From the NCBI GenBank assembly GCA_964558655.1, contig CAZLEX010000001.1:1-64000 (forward strand): a stretch of 64,000 nt of DNA. The letters are read 5' to 3'. The notes beneath the pieces are model-generated. The model saw nothing but the letters and a program-made list of their open reading frames with translations. It did no database searches and was not told the origin of the DNA. Position numbers and translations under genes: made by a program. The stretch is from RGIG6353 sp964558655. Its GTDB lineage: Bacteria; Bacillota; Clostridia; Oscillospirales; SIG627. Every line of letters starts with the position of its first letter. Within the stretch, counting starts at the first letter, position 1. Positions 26,564 through 34,956 of the stretch are shown piece after piece.

Positions 26564-27043
26564 ATGGAATTAATAAAAATTTGTGATGAAAAGTCTAAAA
26601 TCATTATTTCTAATTCCGAACTTAAATACTACGGAATATGCAAAGAAAAAAGCGATAATATCGAAGCAATATACAAAGTTTTTTCTGCTTTTAAAAAAAA
26701 TTTCGGAGTTGATTTTTTAGCAAATTCGATATCGGTAAAAACAAATTTTTGCGAAAATGGAGACTGTGAACTGACTGTTCGAAAAATCAATTCCGATAAC
26801 GAATTTCAAATAAAAACTTTTGTTTTCGGAAAAATCGGTTTAAATAAAGCAATTCTGGCATTAAAAAATTCCAACGCCACAAAAAACAGCAGTCTTTATA
26901 AATACAACAACATATACATATGGGAAATATTTTGCGAAAAATCGTCTGTTATTCCGTGTCGTCTTGCCGATTTCGGAAAAGAAATAAACCTTTCTTCAAG
27001 ACGTGATTTTCTTTCGCTACTGTGTGATCGTATAAATTTTTAA
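26564..27043 (+). CDS. MecA-like adaptor protein (putative)
   Basis: 159 aa. The N-terminus MELIKICDEKSKIIISNSEL, with a weak FGVDF segment near residue 50, resembles the N-terminal domain of clostridial MecA-like adaptors. These deliver substrates to ClpC. The C-terminal segment (IYIWEIFCEK, RLADFGKEI) fits the family's second domain but is short. Lys- and Asn-rich composition makes it hard to align by eye. It begins behind AAGGAG and is followed by a terminator, so it is a single-gene unit. It could be an unrelated small protein. Confidence 0.5.
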   Translation: MELIKICDEKSKIIISNSELKYYGICKEKSDNIEAIYKVFSAFKKNFGVDFLANSISVKTNFCENGDCELTVRKINSDNEFQIKTFVFGKIGLNKAILALKNSNATKNSSLYKYNNIYIWEIFCEKSSVIPCRLADFGKEINLSSRRDFLSLLCDRINF

Positions 27044-27086
27044 AATTTACCTTTCATAATTCTTCGTATTCAGAAAACAATATTAA

Positions 27087-27117
27087 TGCACGCAACAGTG
27101 CGTGTACTACTTGTTTT
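27087..27117 (+). terminator. terminator after the MecA-like gene
   Basis: 8-bp stem TGCACGCA/TGCGTGTA with an ACAG loop (27087-27106), followed by CTACTTGTTTTT. Confidence 0.65.
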
Positions 27118-27129
27118 TAGGATTTTCTT

Positions 27130-27879
27130 ATGAAAAAATTCTTTTTTATTTTCTTATCTCTTACCTTAATTACAGGTATCGTTTCAAGTGCAAATGTTTC
27201 CAAAACATCGATATCGTGGTATACTCGTCCGACTAATGACGGCAGCCGACCGCCGTGCCCGGCAGAAGCTCCTTTCTTGGAAGAAAATAACGCCTATTAT
27301 CTCGGGCAAGACGAAAAATCTGTTTACCTGACTTTTGATCTCGGATACGAAAACGAAAATGTGTTTACAATATTAGATGCCTTAAAAAAGCACAATGCAC
27401 CTGCGGCATTTTTTGTGCTTGCCCATGAAGTTGAAAACGGAAAAGCAATAGAACGGATAATTTCCGAAGGACACATCGTTTGTAATCACACTTCTCATCA
27501 TCCTGATATGTCAAAAATGGCAGACAAAGAAGCTTTTGCCCGAGAGCTTATAAGTCTTGAAGAAAAATTTTACGAAAAAACCGGCAAGCAAATGGCAAAA
27601 TATTACCGTCCTCCGCAAGGGGTTTTTTCGGAGCAAAATCTCGTATGGGCAAAAGAGCTCGGTTATAAAACGGTTTTTTGGAGCTTAACATGGGCAGACT
27701 GGGATAATGCAAAACAACTTCCGTGCGATAAAGCAATGGATAAACTCATGTCAAGACTCCATCCGGGTGCAATAATTCTACTCCACCCCATCTCCGACAC
27801 AAACGCAAAGATGATGGACGAATTTCTGACAAAACTTGAAAACGAAGGTTATGTATTCAAGAGCCTTGACGAACTGTAA
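27130..27879 (+). CDS. PdaA-like polysaccharide deacetylase
   Basis: 249 aa with an N-terminal signal peptide (hydrophobic residues about 4-20). The NodB/CE4 domain shows VYLTFDLGYENEN, the variant first motif typical of the PdaA branch, CNHTSHHPDM with metal-binding His residues, YYRPPQG, FWSLTWADWD and ILLHPI. PdaA removes acetyl groups from muramic acid during spore-cortex delta-lactam formation, so this protein points to a spore-forming lineage, though the branch also occurs outside sporulation. Start behind TTTTTAGGA. A second CE4 gene follows 18 bases downstream. Confidence 0.85.
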   Translation: MKKFFFIFLSLTLITGIVSSANVSKTSISWYTRPTNDGSRPPCPAEAPFLEENNAYYLGQDEKSVYLTFDLGYENENVFTILDALKKHNAPAAFFVLAHEVENGKAIERIISEGHIVCNHTSHHPDMSKMADKEAFARELISLEEKFYEKTGKQMAKYYRPPQGVFSEQNLVWAKELGYKTVFWSLTWADWDNAKQLPCDKAMDKLMSRLHPGAIILLHPISDTNAKMMDEFLTKLENEGYVFKSLDEL

Positions 27880-27897
27880 TAGCCGATTTTTGAATTT

Positions 27898-28539
27898 ATG
27901 AAAAAACTACCGCCTTTAATTCTTATAGTGCTTACTTTAATGACAATTACGGTAACTGCCCAAAAAGAAAAATATATCGCACTGACATTTGATGACGGAC
28001 CTCACACAAAATACACTTTGGAAATACTTGACATTTTGAAAAAATACGATGCCACCGCAACTTTTTTTATTATAGGTGAAAACGCCGAAAGAAATCCCGA
28101 AATTATCGATAAAATAATTCAGGCGGGATGTGAAGTGGGAAATCACACATGGAGTCACGCTTATCTTGATAAACAATCCAAAGAAGATGTATACAACGAG
28201 TTATTAAAAACAGACGAACTTCTGGAAAAATTAACAGGTGAACGCCCGAAAGTCTTCCGCCCACCCGGTGGAAGAGCCAACGACAGTGTTTTGGAAATTG
28301 CGGATTTATTCGGATATACAACTGTCCTCTGGTCCAAAGATACTCGCGATTGGTCATGCCCGCCGGTATCGGATATAATTTTATCGGCATTGGATAATCC
28401 TGTCGACGGTGATATAATACTCTTTCACGACTATAACGCAAAAAGCAGTCCGACTCCCAAAGCCTTAACAAAAATACTCCCAAAACTTTTGGAACAAGGC
28501 TATAAAACGGTAACTGTTTCTCAGTTATTAAATTTATAA
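27898..28539 (+). CDS. polysaccharide deacetylase (NodB domain)
   Basis: 213 aa, signal peptide (about 3-20), then a compact CE4 domain: ALTFDDGPH (catalytic Asp), GNHTWSHAYL (His ligands), RPPGGRAN, LWSKDTRDW and ILFHDYNAK. Complete by motif, the classic type of enzyme that deacetylates peptidoglycan or chitooligosaccharide N-acetylglucosamine. It is in tandem with the PdaA-like gene and its 3' end overlaps the convergent QueG-like gene by 19 bases. Confidence 0.88.
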   Translation: MKKLPPLILIVLTLMTITVTAQKEKYIALTFDDGPHTKYTLEILDILKKYDATATFFIIGENAERNPEIIDKIIQAGCEVGNHTWSHAYLDKQSKEDVYNELLKTDELLEKLTGERPKVFRPPGGRANDSVLEIADLFGYTTVLWSKDTRDWSCPPVSDIILSALDNPVDGDIILFHDYNAKSSPTPKALTKILPKLLEQGYKTVTVSQLLNL

Positions 28540-29369
28540 AACGAATACGGCTTTCCTTGACGGGAAGTCGTTTCGTTTTCAAAAATATCAAGATTTCTGC
28601 GAAGCGTTTCTTCGCCACGCCAAGCAAATGCACGATTTTCAAAATCCTTCGCTTCAATAAGTTCGGAAAGTTTTTTATTTGTCAGCATATCAATCCTTTC
28701 TTTTTTGAAAAATTCAATGGGGGTTTCGGGAATGCGATTCATCGGACAAACTTCCTGACATTCGTCACATCCCCACACAAGACCGGACCTTTTTATTATT
28801 TCCCGTTCTTCATCCGTTATTTTCTTTTTTTGATTAATATATGATACGCAAAGCTTCCTGTCATCAATTCCTCCGGTAAGGCAAGCCTTTTTGCAAGCTC
28901 CACACATAAGACATTTTTGGGGTGAGTTCTTTTTCGCGATTCCTTCAAAAAAGCTGTCTTCGATTTCTGCGGCGAAAAAAAATTCACCTATAAAAACATA
29001 TGACCCGTAAGTTTGATTGATCAAAAGTCCGTTTTCCCCCACGCATCCCAAACCGGCACATAGAGCCGCTTTTACTTCATCAATCGGAGAAATATCGGAC
29101 GAAAGAAAAAACTCCCTGTCCAATTCACTTTCGGCACGCCGAGACAATTCCCGAACATAAAGATGATAATCGCGGCTTTTGGAATATCTCGATATATTCG
29201 TCTTTTTATCATTTACATAATAAGGCATTAAAAAAATCACAGCGGTTTTCGGAACAAATTTTTCTAACAGTGCTTTTTCCCGACTTACACCGATTACTCT
29301 CAATTCTTGCCATCTGAGAGATGCAAATTCAAAAATATTTTCTTTTTTCAAAAATTCGGCTATATTCAT
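28521..29369 (-). CDS. epoxyqueuosine reductase (QueG)-like iron-sulfur protein
   Basis: About 282 aa. Two ferredoxin-type clusters are visible: CLMCGACKKAC and CDECQEVCP, the arrangement of QueG, which reduces epoxyqueuosine to queuosine in tRNA using cobalamin. The region AGLGCVGENGLLINQTYGSY matches the conserved AGLGWIGKN..LLI motif. It is shorter than typical QueG (about 340-390), mainly at the C-terminus, where HEAT repeats are missing. It may therefore be a truncated-form QueG. Start chosen at the second of two ATG codons, with optimal spacing from GGAGG. Confidence 0.75.
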   Translation of the reverse strand: MNIAEFLKKENIFEFASLRWQELRVIGVSREKALLEKFVPKTAVIFLMPYYVNDKKTNISRYSKSRDYHLYVRELSRRAESELDREFFLSSDISPIDEVKAALCAGLGCVGENGLLINQTYGSYVFIGEFFFAAEIEDSFFEGIAKKNSPQKCLMCGACKKACLTGGIDDRKLCVSYINQKKKITDEEREIIKRSGLVWGCDECQEVCPMNRIPETPIEFFKKERIDMLTNKKLSELIEAKDFENRAFAWRGEETLRRNLDIFENETTSRQGKPYSFYKFNN

Positions 29370-29484
29370 CATTACCTCCGAAAATAAATACTGTTTTATT
29401 TTACCATACTTTTCTTTTCTTGACAAGAAGTCCTTTATTATTTATAATTACTATTGAAATAAACAATTTGTTGAGAGAAATTTT

Positions 29485-30141
29485 ATGATTGAAATAAACT
29501 GTAATGCACTGCCGAAAATCAAAAACAAACAAATTCGTGCCGTAAATATAGAAAAATCTCTTGAACGGATTTACCCGAATGCCGAATGTTCCCTAAGCTA
29601 CGAAAACGATCCTTTTAAATTACTTGTAATGGCACGGCTTTCGGCACAATGCACCGATAAAAGAGTAAACGAAGTTTCAAAAAATCTTTTTAAAGTTTTT
29701 CCGAGCGTGCACGACTTTGCCAATGCCGATATTGCGGCAATAGAAAGCCTCATAAAATCTTGCGGACTTTACAAAATGAAAGCCAAAAATATTAAAGAAA
29801 TGTCGTGCCAAATTATAGAAAGACATAGCGGAAATGTCCCGTGCACGAAAAAAGAGCTTTTAGCTCTTTCCGGCGTCGGAATAAAAATCGCAAATCTTAT
29901 GATGGGAGACATATTCGGTGATTCCTGTATTGTTCCCGACACTCACTGTATGAGAATTTGTCACCGTCTGAAACTTATTTCAAAACCGGAACCCCTTTGC
30001 TGTATTGAAGAACTCTCCGCCGTTATTCCGAAAGAAAAACAATCCGATTTTTGTCATAGGCTCGTACTTTTCGGGAGAGATATTTGCCGTGCACAAAACC
30101 CGGACTGCTCAAACTGTCCGTTTAATAAAGAAAATAATTGA
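29485..30141 (+). CDS. nth: endonuclease III, lacking the fourth cluster cysteine
   Basis: 218 aa base-excision DNA glycosylase/AP lyase. The HhH motif LSGVGIKIANLMMG contains the catalytic Lys, and VPDTHCMRICHRL contains the catalytic Asp. The C-terminal cluster loop reads CRAQNPDCSNC and then ends FNKENN, so the fourth Cys of the usual C-X6-C-X2-C-X5-C is absent. The cluster may be missing, or use another ligand. Extra Cys residues occur elsewhere (CC near 172). The gene precedes polA by 10 bases, suggesting a repair operon. Confidence 0.88.
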   Translation: MIEINCNALPKIKNKQIRAVNIEKSLERIYPNAECSLSYENDPFKLLVMARLSAQCTDKRVNEVSKNLFKVFPSVHDFANADIAAIESLIKSCGLYKMKAKNIKEMSCQIIERHSGNVPCTKKELLALSGVGIKIANLMMGDIFGDSCIVPDTHCMRICHRLKLISKPEPLCCIEELSAVIPKEKQSDFCHRLVLFGRDICRAQNPDCSNCPFNKENN

Positions 30142-30151
30142 AAGGAAAAAC

Positions 30152-32710
30152 ATGAAAAAATTACTTGTCTTTGACGCAAACAGTATTTTAAACCGAGCTT
30201 TTTACGGGGTTAAACCGCTTACAACAAAATCCGGACTTCATACGAATGCGATTTACGGCTATATTAATATTATCACAAAACATATAGACGCAATAAACCC
30301 CGATTGTATAGCTGCCGCATTCGACTTAAAAGCCCCGACTTTCAGGCATAAAATTTATTCGGAATACAAAGCCGGAAGGCATCAAATGCCAGCGGAACTA
30401 TCCGAACAGTTACCGTATATCAAAGATGTAACAACTGCTATGGGCATTAAAATTCTGAGTTCGGAAGGATATGAGGCAGATGACATACTCGGAACGCTTT
30501 CGAAAGAATTTTCAGATATAGGTCACACATATATTGTTACAGGGGACAGAGACAGTCTGCAATTAGTGGGAAAATCCACTACGGTAATCTTGGCTACGAC
30601 AGGCAAAGACGAAGAATACACTCCTGAAAAAATCCGGGAAAAGTACCTCGTGGAACCTAAGCAACTCATAGATGTTAAGGCTTTAATGGGAGACGCATCG
30701 GACAATATTAAAGGTGTTTCCGGAATAGGAGAAAAAACAGCAATCAAACTTATTTATGAAAACGACAATCTAAACACCCTTTACAGCCGCATAGATACGG
30801 AAACTTTTTGCGGTACTCAATCCGTAATTTCAAAATTAAAAAACGATAGAGAAAGTGCATTTCTCAGCAGAACTCTCGCCGAAATATGTACAGCTGTTCC
30901 GTTAAACGAAAATGAAGATACTCTTAAAAGACAGCCTTTAAACACAAAAGAACTCTCCGAAATTTTCAAAAGACTCGAATTTACAAAACTTTTGGAAAAA
31001 TTCGGATTAAACAAACCCTCAGCCGAAGACGATACGCTGCAAATGACATTCGAAACCGCTGAAATAAACCCATCGGCTCCTACACTTGTAACCTGTGACG
31101 AATTTGTCGTAGGTGATATGATTTTCGCAGACTTTGATCCCGTTACAAAAACATTTTATAAAGAGGAAAACGGGAAAATACTAAAGACACTTTCATCTAA
31201 AGAACTTATCGAAAAAATGGGTAAAAAAAGAATCTGTCTATGGGATTCCAAAACTTTTTGGCACGAGGTTATAGACAAATGTGCAGAAGTTAATGAAGAT
31301 GCGGTGTTTTTCGATGTTAAAATTGCGGCATATGTGGAAAATCCGGATACCAAAGGAGATTTTGGTCGTATTCTCATGCGAACTCTTTTTGAATCTTCCA
31401 CTTCTGTACTGTCAAATCAAGCTTCTTATCGCTGCTTGTTCATCAGAAGACTTTACGAAAAACTCAGCGAAGAAATTTCAAATATAAATTCCGAAGAATT
31501 ATATTATTCAATAGAACTCCCAACAACAAGAATTTTGGCAAAAATGGAAAGTGTGGGGTTTTCTCTTGACAAGGAAAATCTTTCAAAATACGGCGAATCG
31601 CTTCTCGAAAAAATGAAAATTTGCGAAGAAGAAATTTATATGCTATGCGGAGAAACATTTAATATCATCTCTCCGAAACAATTGGGGCACATACTTTTTG
31701 AAAAGCTCAATCTTCCTATAATCAAGAAGAAAAAAACAGGATTTTCGACCGATGCCGAAACTCTTGAAAAGCTCCGTTTTCATTCTCCGGTTATAGATTA
31801 TATTCTCAATTACAGAAGACTTTCAAAATTATACGGAACATATGTTGAGGGACTTTTGAAAGTTGCAGATAACGACGGACGGGTACGCACCGAATTTAAG
31901 CAAACAGGAACGGTCACGGGAAGACTTTCATCAACGGAACCAAATCTTCAAAATATCCCGGTACGAACCGAAGAAGGAAGTATTTTACGAAAATTTTTTA
32001 TACCGGCTCCCGGTAATGTACTGATAGATGCTGATTATTCTCAAATTGAATTGCGTATTCTGGCTCATATGGCTCAAGATGATGTTATGATAGATGCGTT
32101 TAATACGGGAAAAGATATTCACACCATGACAGCTTCAAAAGTTTTTAAAATTCCGTATGAAAATGTAACCTCCTCTTTAAGAAATCAAGCAAAAGCGGTT
32201 AATTTCGGTATCGTTTACGGTATAGGTGATTTTTCGCTCTCGGAAGATTTAAAAATAAGCATGTACGAAGCGAAAAATTATATCCGGGGTTATTTTGAAA
32301 CATATAAAAAAGTTAAGGAATATCTCGACAAAACTGTCGAAAATGCCATATCCGAAGGATTTGTCGAAACACTCTTTTCAAGACGCAGATACATTCCCGA
32401 ACTTTCAAGCTCCAATAAAAACTTACAGGCATTCGGAAAACGCGTTGCGATGAATACCCCTATTCAAGGAACAGCTGCAGATATTATCAAAAAGGCAATG
32501 ATTGCCATTGATCGTCGCCTTGAAAGAGAAAAACTTAAGGCAAGACTGATTTTACAGGTTCATGATGAGTTAATTTTGGAATCTCCCGAAGAAGAAAGTC
32601 TTTATGCTGCGCAAATTCTCAAAGAAGAAATGGAAAATGCGGCAAATTTATCTTTAAAATTACGGGCAGATGTCGGAATTGGAAATAATTGGTTAGGTGC
32701 AAAGAAATAG
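30152..32710 (+). CDS. polA: DNA polymerase I
   Basis: 852 aa from the ATG behind AAAGGA. N-terminal 5'-3' exonuclease (VFDANSILNRAFYGV, YEADDILGTL, TGDRDSLQL, GDASDNIKGVSGIGEKTA). The middle 3'-5' exonuclease domain lacks the DxE metal site, as in many Bacillota enzymes, so proofreading is probably absent. Polymerase motifs A (DADYSQIELRILAHM), B (RNQAKAVNFGIVYGIG) and C (QVHDELILE) are intact. It fills gaps in repair and removes RNA primers. Followed after 8 bases by the MntA-like gene. Confidence 0.96.
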   Translation: MKKLLVFDANSILNRAFYGVKPLTTKSGLHTNAIYGYINIITKHIDAINPDCIAAAFDLKAPTFRHKIYSEYKAGRHQMPAELSEQLPYIKDVTTAMGIKILSSEGYEADDILGTLSKEFSDIGHTYIVTGDRDSLQLVGKSTTVILATTGKDEEYTPEKIREKYLVEPKQLIDVKALMGDASDNIKGVSGIGEKTAIKLIYENDNLNTLYSRIDTETFCGTQSVISKLKNDRESAFLSRTLAEICTAVPLNENEDTLKRQPLNTKELSEIFKRLEFTKLLEKFGLNKPSAEDDTLQMTFETAEINPSAPTLVTCDEFVVGDMIFADFDPVTKTFYKEENGKILKTLSSKELIEKMGKKRICLWDSKTFWHEVIDKCAEVNEDAVFFDVKIAAYVENPDTKGDFGRILMRTLFESSTSVLSNQASYRCLFIRRLYEKLSEEISNINSEELYYSIELPTTRILAKMESVGFSLDKENLSKYGESLLEKMKICEEEIYMLCGETFNIISPKQLGHILFEKLNLPIIKKKKTGFSTDAETLEKLRFHSPVIDYILNYRRLSKLYGTYVEGLLKVADNDGRVRTEFKQTGTVTGRLSSTEPNLQNIPVRTEEGSILRKFFIPAPGNVLIDADYSQIELRILAHMAQDDVMIDAFNTGKDIHTMTASKVFKIPYENVTSSLRNQAKAVNFGIVYGIGDFSLSEDLKISMYEAKNYIRGYFETYKKVKEYLDKTVENAISEGFVETLFSRRRYIPELSSSNKNLQAFGKRVAMNTPIQGTAADIIKKAMIAIDRRLEREKLKARLILQVHDELILESPEEESLYAAQILKEEMENAANLSLKLRADVGIGNNWLGAKK

Positions 32711-32718
32711 GAGGCATT

Positions 32719-33021
32719 ATGAATACCGATATTTATACTCTTGAAGAAATTAAAGAAAAACTCTTCCCGATTTTTAAACACTATCATGTTAAAAAAGCTT
32801 TTGTTTTCGGATCATATTCAAAAAATTGTGCAGTCAAAGAAAGCGATGTTGATATTTTTCTTGATAGCGGCTTACATGGTTTGGCTTTTGTGGAATTAAT
32901 CGAAGATATAAGGAACGCACTCGATAAAACTGTAGATGTAATAGACAAACGCCAAGTCGATGAAAATTCAATTATAAAATCCGAAATACTTAAATACGGA
33001 GAACTCATATATGAGGAATAA
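32719..33021 (+). CDS. MntA-like nucleotidyltransferase antitoxin
   Basis: 100 aa minimal nucleotidyltransferase, FVFGSYSKNCAVKESDVDIFL, with the GS..DxD catalytic pattern. In MntA/HepT toxin-antitoxin pairs this protein inactivates the HepT RNase by adding AMP to its Tyr. It overlaps the hepT-like gene by 11 bases. Start MNTDIY behind GGAGG, only 8 bases after the polA stop, so the pair may be driven from the polA transcript. Confidence 0.85.
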   Translation: MNTDIYTLEEIKEKLFPIFKHYHVKKAFVFGSYSKNCAVKESDVDIFLDSGLHGLAFVELIEDIRNALDKTVDVIDKRQVDENSIIKSEILKYGELIYEE

Positions 33022-33343
33022 AGCAATCGTGGCAAAAATGAGATATTTTTTAAAAAAGATTTTAATTTATACCTCCAAAATGAATTATGATACATTCAGA
33101 AGCAATTCGATGCTTGTAGAAGCATGTGTTTTCAGTCTCAGCCAAATAGGAGAATTGGCACATAAAGTGAGCCGTGATTACCAAGAAAAAAATCCTGATA
33201 TACCCTGGAAAAAACTGTACGGCCTCAGAAATCAAATAGTACATGAATATGAAGGCGTAAATCTTATAATAGTTTGGGATATAATATCAGAGGATTTACC
33301 GCAATTGTACGATAGACTCAATCTTTTAATGGAATCAAAATAA
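33011..33343 (+). CDS. HepT-like RNase toxin (DUF86)
   Basis: 110 aa helical HEPN protein. The catalytic motif RNQIVHEY (R-X4-H-X-Y) is intact, the His being needed for RNA cleavage and the Tyr the target of AMPylation by the MntA partner. An upstream conserved SQIGELAHKVS helix fits the family. The stop codon overlaps the first base of a 44-bp palindrome holding a parS-like site, a striking arrangement at a partition locus. Confidence 0.85.
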   Translation: MRNKAIVAKMRYFLKKILIYTSKMNYDTFRSNSMLVEACVFSLSQIGELAHKVSRDYQEKNPDIPWKKLYGLRNQIVHEYEGVNLIIVWDIISEDLPQLYDRLNLLMESK

Positions 33344-33384
33344 CACAACGGGTATGTTTCATGTGAAACATACCCGTTGTGTTA
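33341..33384. promoter_or_regulatory. parS-like site 1 within a 44-bp palindrome/terminator
   Basis: TGTTTCATGTGAAACA (33355-33370) matches the Bacillota ParB site TGTTTCACGTGAAACA at 15 of 16 positions. It is the tip of a perfect 21-bp inverted repeat with a 2-base centre that starts at the hepT stop codon. T-rich DNA follows (TATTTTTATT), so it should also work as an intrinsic terminator. Near the parA/parB genes, which supports a centromere role. Confidence 0.75.
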
Positions 33385-33430
33385 TTTTTATTAAAATCGG
33401 GGTATACTACAATCAAGAAAGGGTGGTATC

Positions 33431-34063
33431 ATGAACGAGGAAGAAAAAAAGGAGCACATTTTTAATATAAATAAAATTGAAATATTGATGATCACAGGGC
33501 AAATAGAAGGGCATACATGTGCACCTGCTGAGGTAAAAGTAACAAAATACGAAGATATTATACCGATAATTATAGCTATAGAAGAAAGTCGCGAAATTGA
33601 GGGCTTGTTAATACTTTTGAACACGGTAGGCGGAGATGTCGAAGCAGGGCTCGCAATAGCCGAAGCAATTGCCGGCATAAAAAAACCGACTGTATCACTT
33701 GTTCTCGGAGGCGGACACAGCATCGGTATTCCGTTGGCAGTATCAGCAAAACATTCGTTTATAGTTCCATCAGCATCTATGATAATTCACCCCGTAAGAA
33801 TAAACGGTGTTGTACTCGGAGTAGAACAGTCATTTAACTACCTTGCGAAAATGCAGGAAAGAATAAACAATTTTATAATCAAACACTCAAAGGCATCTTC
33901 CGCAACCCTTAACAATCTCCTGCTCAATACAGATGAAATGTCCTGTGATATCGGAAGCATACTTTACGGAAGCGAAGCGGTCGAAAAAGGCATAATAGAT
34001 GAAGTCGGAAGCATTTCCGATGCACTTGAAAATCTTCATGCACAGATAAGAATTAAAGTGTAG
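33431..34063 (+). CDS. ClpP-class serine protease (TepA-like)
   Basis: 210 aa of the ClpP/crotonase fold. GGDVEAGLAIAEAI and GGGHSIGIPLAVSA contain the oxyanion loop and the nucleophile Ser, and MIIHPVRINGVV contains the catalytic His. These are the features of the TepA/YmfB branch, linked in Bacillus to protein translocation and peptide degradation. It lies between two parS-like sites, with its own ribosome binding site GAAAGGGTGG. The placement next to the partition locus is unusual compared with its typical neighbourhood. Cytoplasmic; no signal peptide is seen. Confidence 0.8.
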   Translation: MNEEEKKEHIFNINKIEILMITGQIEGHTCAPAEVKVTKYEDIIPIIIAIEESREIEGLLILLNTVGGDVEAGLAIAEAIAGIKKPTVSLVLGGGHSIGIPLAVSAKHSFIVPSASMIIHPVRINGVVLGVEQSFNYLAKMQERINNFIIKHSKASSATLNNLLLNTDEMSCDIGSILYGSEAVEKGIIDEVGSISDALENLHAQIRIKV

Positions 34064-34068
34064 GTAAT

Positions 34069-34106
34069 TTAATGCAATATGTTTCATATGAAACATATTG
34101 CATTAA
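34069..34106. promoter_or_regulatory. parS-like site 2 in a perfect 38-bp palindrome
   Basis: TGTTTCATATGAAACA (34080-34095), two differences from the Bacillus consensus at the centre, sits in a perfect 38-bp inverted repeat with T-rich DNA after it (TTTTACTGTTTTTT). As at site 1, partition site and terminator coincide. Confidence 0.7.
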
Positions 34107-34144
34107 TTTTACTGTTTTTTAATTATTTTATTTTTCGGCTGCAA

Positions 34145-34174
34145 TTGACAAGTTTTTCTAATTAAAGCTTATAA
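34145..34174 (+). promoter_or_regulatory. promoter of the ParB-paralogue gene
   Basis: TTGACA (34145-34150) and TTATAA (34169-34174) with an 18-base spacer; AAAGGAG then precedes the ATG at 34207. Confidence 0.55.
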
Positions 34175-34206
34175 AATAGTCACATTAAAAAGCAAAGGAG
34201 AAAATC

Positions 34207-34947
34207 ATGAAATATTCGGAAATAGACAGCAATATGTTGTTTATCGCGTCTGAGCACAAAAAAGAGTACTGTAAAAGCAGAGAAATCACATCTCTCGCAA
34301 GAAGTATAGGGAAGGTCGGACTTTTAATTCCGATTACAGTGAAGCCATTATTAGGCGGAGGCGGTTACGAAATTATATCGGGAAATAAAAGATTTTGTGC
34401 CTGTAAACTTATCGGGATTAAAAAAATACCTTGTATGATAATTGAGAAAAATCAGGATCCCACTCTTATTTTCCTCACAATAAAGCGGTTCAAAGAAAGC
34501 GATCCGTTTGAATTGGCCGAAAATATTAAAAATGTATTGGTTAAAGGTGGTATTTCAGCAGAGAAATTAGCCTATACACTCGGAATGGAAACTTCGGAAT
34601 TGATTGAATTTCTTACACCAGCTTATATGAGTGGGATTGAACGGGAAATTTCAAAAAGAAATCTTATAAATTCGGAAAAGATAAGAAAAATTTCGTCCCT
34701 GCCCGATAAAGAATCAAGGCTGTCCGCTCTGACGGCAAACACTTCTCATTTGTTAAAAAACAAAGCTCCGGAAAACAAACACGCACGGAGAATTATATCT
34801 TTAAAAAACATAGGTTTTTTCGAAAACACTCTAAAAAGGTCTCTCAAAATTCTTGAAAACGCAGGTTTTCATACAGCTAAGGAAACCCGCGAACAAAATG
34901 GCAATGTAGAATACAGAATTAAAGTGTTCGGAGCAAACAAAATTTAA
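34207..34947 (+). CDS. divergent ParB/Noc-like protein
   Basis: 246 aa with a ParB N-domain: YEIISGNKRFCACKLIGIKKIP aligns (SGNKRF, ACKLIG) with the GERRYRA motif of ParB, but GERR is changed to GNKR, so CTP binding is probably altered. The next part (LAYTLGMETSELIEFL) resembles the ParB helix-turn-helix but is weak, and the C-terminal dimerisation part is degenerate. Not an obvious Noc. It lies between parS sites 2 and 3, upstream of parA/parB, where Bacillus keeps noc. Function unknown; binding to a parS variant is a reasonable guess. Confidence 0.75.
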   Translation: MKYSEIDSNMLFIASEHKKEYCKSREITSLARSIGKVGLLIPITVKPLLGGGGYEIISGNKRFCACKLIGIKKIPCMIIEKNQDPTLIFLTIKRFKESDPFELAENIKNVLVKGGISAEKLAYTLGMETSELIEFLTPAYMSGIEREISKRNLINSEKIRKISSLPDKESRLSALTANTSHLLKNKAPENKHARRIISLKNIGFFENTLKRSLKILENAGFHTAKETREQNGNVEYRIKVFGANKI

Positions 34948-34956
34948 AAAACCGTA

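Noticed and set aside
27130..28539. Tandem deacetylases as a duplicated gene
   Set aside because: The two belong to different CE4 branches (TFDLGYEN versus TFDDGPH) and do not look like recent copies.
30005..30151. Extended polA N-terminus overlapping nth
   Set aside because: The extra 49 residues are unrelated to PolA and the ATG at 30152 has AAAGGA upstream.
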